Below, one piece after another: positions 61,949-64,000 of a DNA stretch of 64,000 bases. The position numbers and the translations under genes were made by a program. Every line of letters starts with the position of its first letter. Position 1 is the stretch's first letter. The notes beneath the pieces were generated by a model. It did no database searches. It had not been told where the DNA came from and saw only the letters and a list, made by a program, of their open reading frames with translations. Source of the stretch: Armatimonadota bacterium (GTDB taxonomy: Bacteria > Sysuimicrobiota > Sysuimicrobiia > Sysuimicrobiales > Sysuimicrobiaceae); contig JAVKGX010000006.1 of assembly GCA_031432545.1 (NCBI GenBank), positions 1-64,000 of the forward strand. The letters are read 5' to 3'.

Positions 61949-63727
61949 CTATTGGCTGTCGAGCCTGGGTGCCGTGCCTTCCACCGTCTGTTCGATCCGC
62001 ACCCAGCCACGGTACCAGGACGTGATCGGCAGGCGGCGGTCGCGCCCGAGGGCCTTCGGCGTGATCTTGATCCCGGGCGGGGCCTGGCGGCGCTTGTACT
62101 CGCTGCGGTCGACCATCCTCACGACCCTGGCCACCGTATTTGCGTCGAACCCCGCGCGCACGATTTCCTCGGGCGGCACGTCGTGTTCCACGTAGCGTTC
62201 CAGGATCGGATCGAGGACGTCATACGGCGGGAGGGTGTCCTGGTCGGTCTGGTTCGGCCGGAGTTCGGCGGTCGGAGCCCGGGTCAGCACACCCTCGGGG
62301 ATCACCCGCCCGCGCGCGTTGCGGTGGCGCGCGAGCGCATACACCAGCGTCTTCGGAACGTCCTTCAGAACCGCAAACCCCCCCGCCATGTCGCCGTACA
62401 GCGTCGCGTAGCCCACGCTCAGCTCGCTCTTGTTGCCGGTGGTGAGCACGATGCCGCCGAACTTGTTCGTCAGCGCCATCAACAGGTTGCCGCGGATCCG
62501 TGCTTGGATGTTTTCCTCGGTGACGTCCTCCGCCGTCCCGGCGAACGTGTCCTGCAGTGCCCGGAGGTATGCTTCGAAGATGCCGCCGATGGGGATCGTG
62601 ATGGTCCGCATACCCAGGGCGCGGGCAAGCTCTTCGGCGAACCGCACGCTGTCGGGCGATGTGTACGCCGATGGCATCACCACGCCGGTCACGGCCTCGG
62701 GCCCCAACGCGTCGGCGGCGATCGTCGCGGCCAGCGATGAGTCGACCCCGCCCGACAACCCGACGAACACCCGCCCAAATCCATTCTTGCGGACGTAGTC
62801 GCGGGTCCCGAGCACGAGCGCCCTGTACACCTCGTCCAGGTCCGCCAACGGCTCGTGCACGACGGGCTCCACCGCGGGTTGCGCGGGGCGATTGGGCTGC
62901 GGAACCGCGACGACCGGCGTCAGGTGCCCCGCGTCGGGGACGAACCGGTCACTCTCGTCGAAGGCGGTGCGCCGCGCGCGCCCGCGACGTGCGGCGGCGA
63001 CGTCGATGTCACAGAGGATGAGGGCTTCCTCGAACTGGGGGCCGCGCACCAGCAGCCTGCCCTGGGCGTCGAACACCACACTCGCACCGTCGAAGACCAG
63101 TTCGTCCTGGCCGCCGACCATGTTCAGGTAGCAGACCACCACGCCGCAGTCCCGCGCGCGTGTGCGCAACATCTCCTCCCGCTCCCGCCACTTGCCGCGG
63201 TGATACGGGGACCCGTTGATGTTGAACACCACCAGCGCGCCCGCCCTGGCCTGCAGCGCGCACGGGCCGTCGGGGAACCAGATGTCCTCGCAGATGTTGA
63301 CGCCGACGGGAACGCGGCCCAGGTGGAACACCGGAGCCACCTCCCCCGGGGCGAAGTAGCGCTTCTCGTCGAAGACGCCGTAGTTGGGCAGCAGCCGCTT
63401 GTGGTAGACGCCCGCGATGCGCCCTTCCGCGCAGACCGCAGCCGCGTTGTAGAGGTGGTTCCGCCGGTCCGCGAACCCGACCACGGCGACGACGTCGCGG
63501 GCGTGCCGCGCGATCTCCTGCATGGCACGCAGGTTGGCCTCGACGAAGTCGGGCTTCAGCAGCAGGTCCTCGGGCGGGTAGCCGGTGACCGCGAGTTCGG
63601 GGAACAGGACGACGTGCGCGCCCGCGGACCGGGCGTGCCCGATCCGTTCGACGATCCGGCGGGTGTTGCCCTCCAGGTCGCCGACGACCGGGTTGATCTG
63701 GGCCATCGCGACGCGCAGCGTCCTCAT
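61949..63727 (-). CDS. nadE: Glutamine-dependent NAD+ synthetase
   Basis: 592-residue bifunctional enzyme. The N-terminal nitrilase-type glutaminase (1-260) has the Glu in LFPELAVTGYPPEDLL, Lys in YHKRLLPNYGVFDEKRYF and Cys in GVNICEDIWFPDGP. The C-terminal synthetase (about 290-592) has the PP-loop VGLSGGVDSSLAATIAADAL and GNKSELSVGYATLYGDMAGG. It makes NAD from deamido-NAD and glutamine. ATG at 63727 is used; TATTGT lies 8 bases before it, so the transcript is nearly leaderless. Confidence 0.96.
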   Translation of the reverse strand: MRTLRVAMAQINPVVGDLEGNTRRIVERIGHARSAGAHVVLFPELAVTGYPPEDLLLKPDFVEANLRAMQEIARHARDVVAVVGFADRRNHLYNAAAVCAEGRIAGVYHKRLLPNYGVFDEKRYFAPGEVAPVFHLGRVPVGVNICEDIWFPDGPCALQARAGALVVFNINGSPYHRGKWREREEMLRTRARDCGVVVCYLNMVGGQDELVFDGASVVFDAQGRLLVRGPQFEEALILCDIDVAAARRGRARRTAFDESDRFVPDAGHLTPVVAVPQPNRPAQPAVEPVVHEPLADLDEVYRALVLGTRDYVRKNGFGRVFVGLSGGVDSSLAATIAADALGPEAVTGVVMPSAYTSPDSVRFAEELARALGMRTITIPIGGIFEAYLRALQDTFAGTAEDVTEENIQARIRGNLLMALTNKFGGIVLTTGNKSELSVGYATLYGDMAGGFAVLKDVPKTLVYALARHRNARGRVIPEGVLTRAPTAELRPNQTDQDTLPPYDVLDPILERYVEHDVPPEEIVRAGFDANTVARVVRMVDRSEYKRRQAPPGIKITPKALGRDRRLPITSWYRGWVRIEQTVEGTAPRLDSQ

Positions 63728-63776
63728 CCCCCTAGACAATACAAAGGCCCAGGGTCGGGGGCCAGAGCGGCGGGCC

Positions 63777-64000
63777 CTAGCCGGCAGCCTTCACGTAGTG
63801 GAAGAACCGGACCACCGCCTCGATCCCACGCCACATCAGCGGCAGGTTGACCTTCTCGTTGGGGGCGTGCACGTTGTCGTCGGGCAGCCCGAAGCCGGTG
63901 ACGACCACGGGCTGGCCCAGCAGCCGCGCGAACAGGTCCACCACCGGCACCGAACCCCCCTGGCGGATGAACCGCGTGGGCGCCCCGTACGCGTCCGTCC
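63777..64000 (-). CDS. M20-family metallopeptidase, C-terminal fragment
   Basis: Last 74 residues of a gene that enters from the right edge. TRFIRQGGSVPVVDLFARLL, VVTGFGLPDDNVHAPNEKVN and a final GIEAVVRFFHYVKAAG are typical of M20/M25/M40 dipeptidases (PepV/CPG2-like), the HAPNE stretch carrying a metal-binding histidine and catalytic Glu region. Substrate not assignable from the fragment. Confidence 0.85.
   Translation of the reverse strand, partial: TDAYGAPTRFIRQGGSVPVVDLFARLLGQPVVVTGFGLPDDNVHAPNEKVNLPLMWRGIEAVVRFFHYVKAAG

Overview
The window is a dense, GC-rich (roughly two thirds G+C) bacterial chromosome segment with about 60 protein genes, many overlapping by 1-4 bases. No rRNA, tRNA, insertion sequence or CRISPR array was recognised. 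GTG and TTG starts are common, and several genes have a TAnnnT -10 box exactly 6 bases before the start codon, which implies leaderless mRNAs. An aerobic aromatic-CoA pathway, the CysO route to cysteine, an ECF sigma/zinc anti-sigma pair and an IrrE-type protease together suggest a soil or sediment lineage of the Terrabacteria type (Chloroflexota, Armatimonadota, CSP1-3/Sysuimicrobiota or similar). That placement is an inference, not a taxonomic call.

Layout, left part (1-20 kb). The left edge holds two genes of a type I-G (former I-U) CRISPR-Cas effector, csb2 (cut by the edge) and csb1. Then follow rmuC, an XRE regulator overlapping an ImmA/IrrE-like protease, smc, a HTH protein plus GT4 glycosyltransferase, a cysteine desulfurase preceded by five 13-bp tandem repeats, and thiI. 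Next come a padR-controlled MacAB-like exporter, then an ECF sigma factor with its zinc anti-sigma and a Ppx/GppA phosphatase.

Middle (19.5-32 kb). A seven-gene minus-strand sulfur operon encodes cystathionine gamma-synthase/lyase, CysO-like sulfur carrier, cystathionine beta-synthase, a ParB/SerK-like putative free-serine kinase, CysM, a JAMM protease and an Rrf2 regulator. This is a plausible O-phosphoserine-to-cysteine route joined to transsulfuration. lipB, a Nif3-like protein and a ferric ABC importer (fbpC, fbpB, fbpA) follow, with DtxR-type operators over the fbp promoters and a DtxR/MntR regulator next to them.

Right part (32-50 kb) is a tryptophan/anthranilate catabolic island. One minus-strand operon runs marR, enoyl-CoA hydratase, acyl-CoA dehydrogenase, 2-aminobenzoate-CoA ligase, ridA, then livK-H-M-G-F. 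Divergent from it are an SDR, a benzoate-CoA-ligase-like enzyme, a luciferase-like flavoprotein and 2-aminobenzoyl-CoA monooxygenase/reductase. Tryptophan 2,3-dioxygenase and kynureninase feed it. The missing kynurenine formamidase may be the creatininase-family gene divergent from the dioxygenase.

The last 14 kb holds trpB (TrpB2 type), a nucleoside deoxyribosyltransferase-like gene, glutaryl-CoA dehydrogenase, tldD/tldE, an S41 protease, a SAM hydrolase-type protein, yggT, an AEC permease, speH, a COG2426 membrane protein, a double-hotdog thioesterase, nadE and the 3' end of an M20 peptidase.
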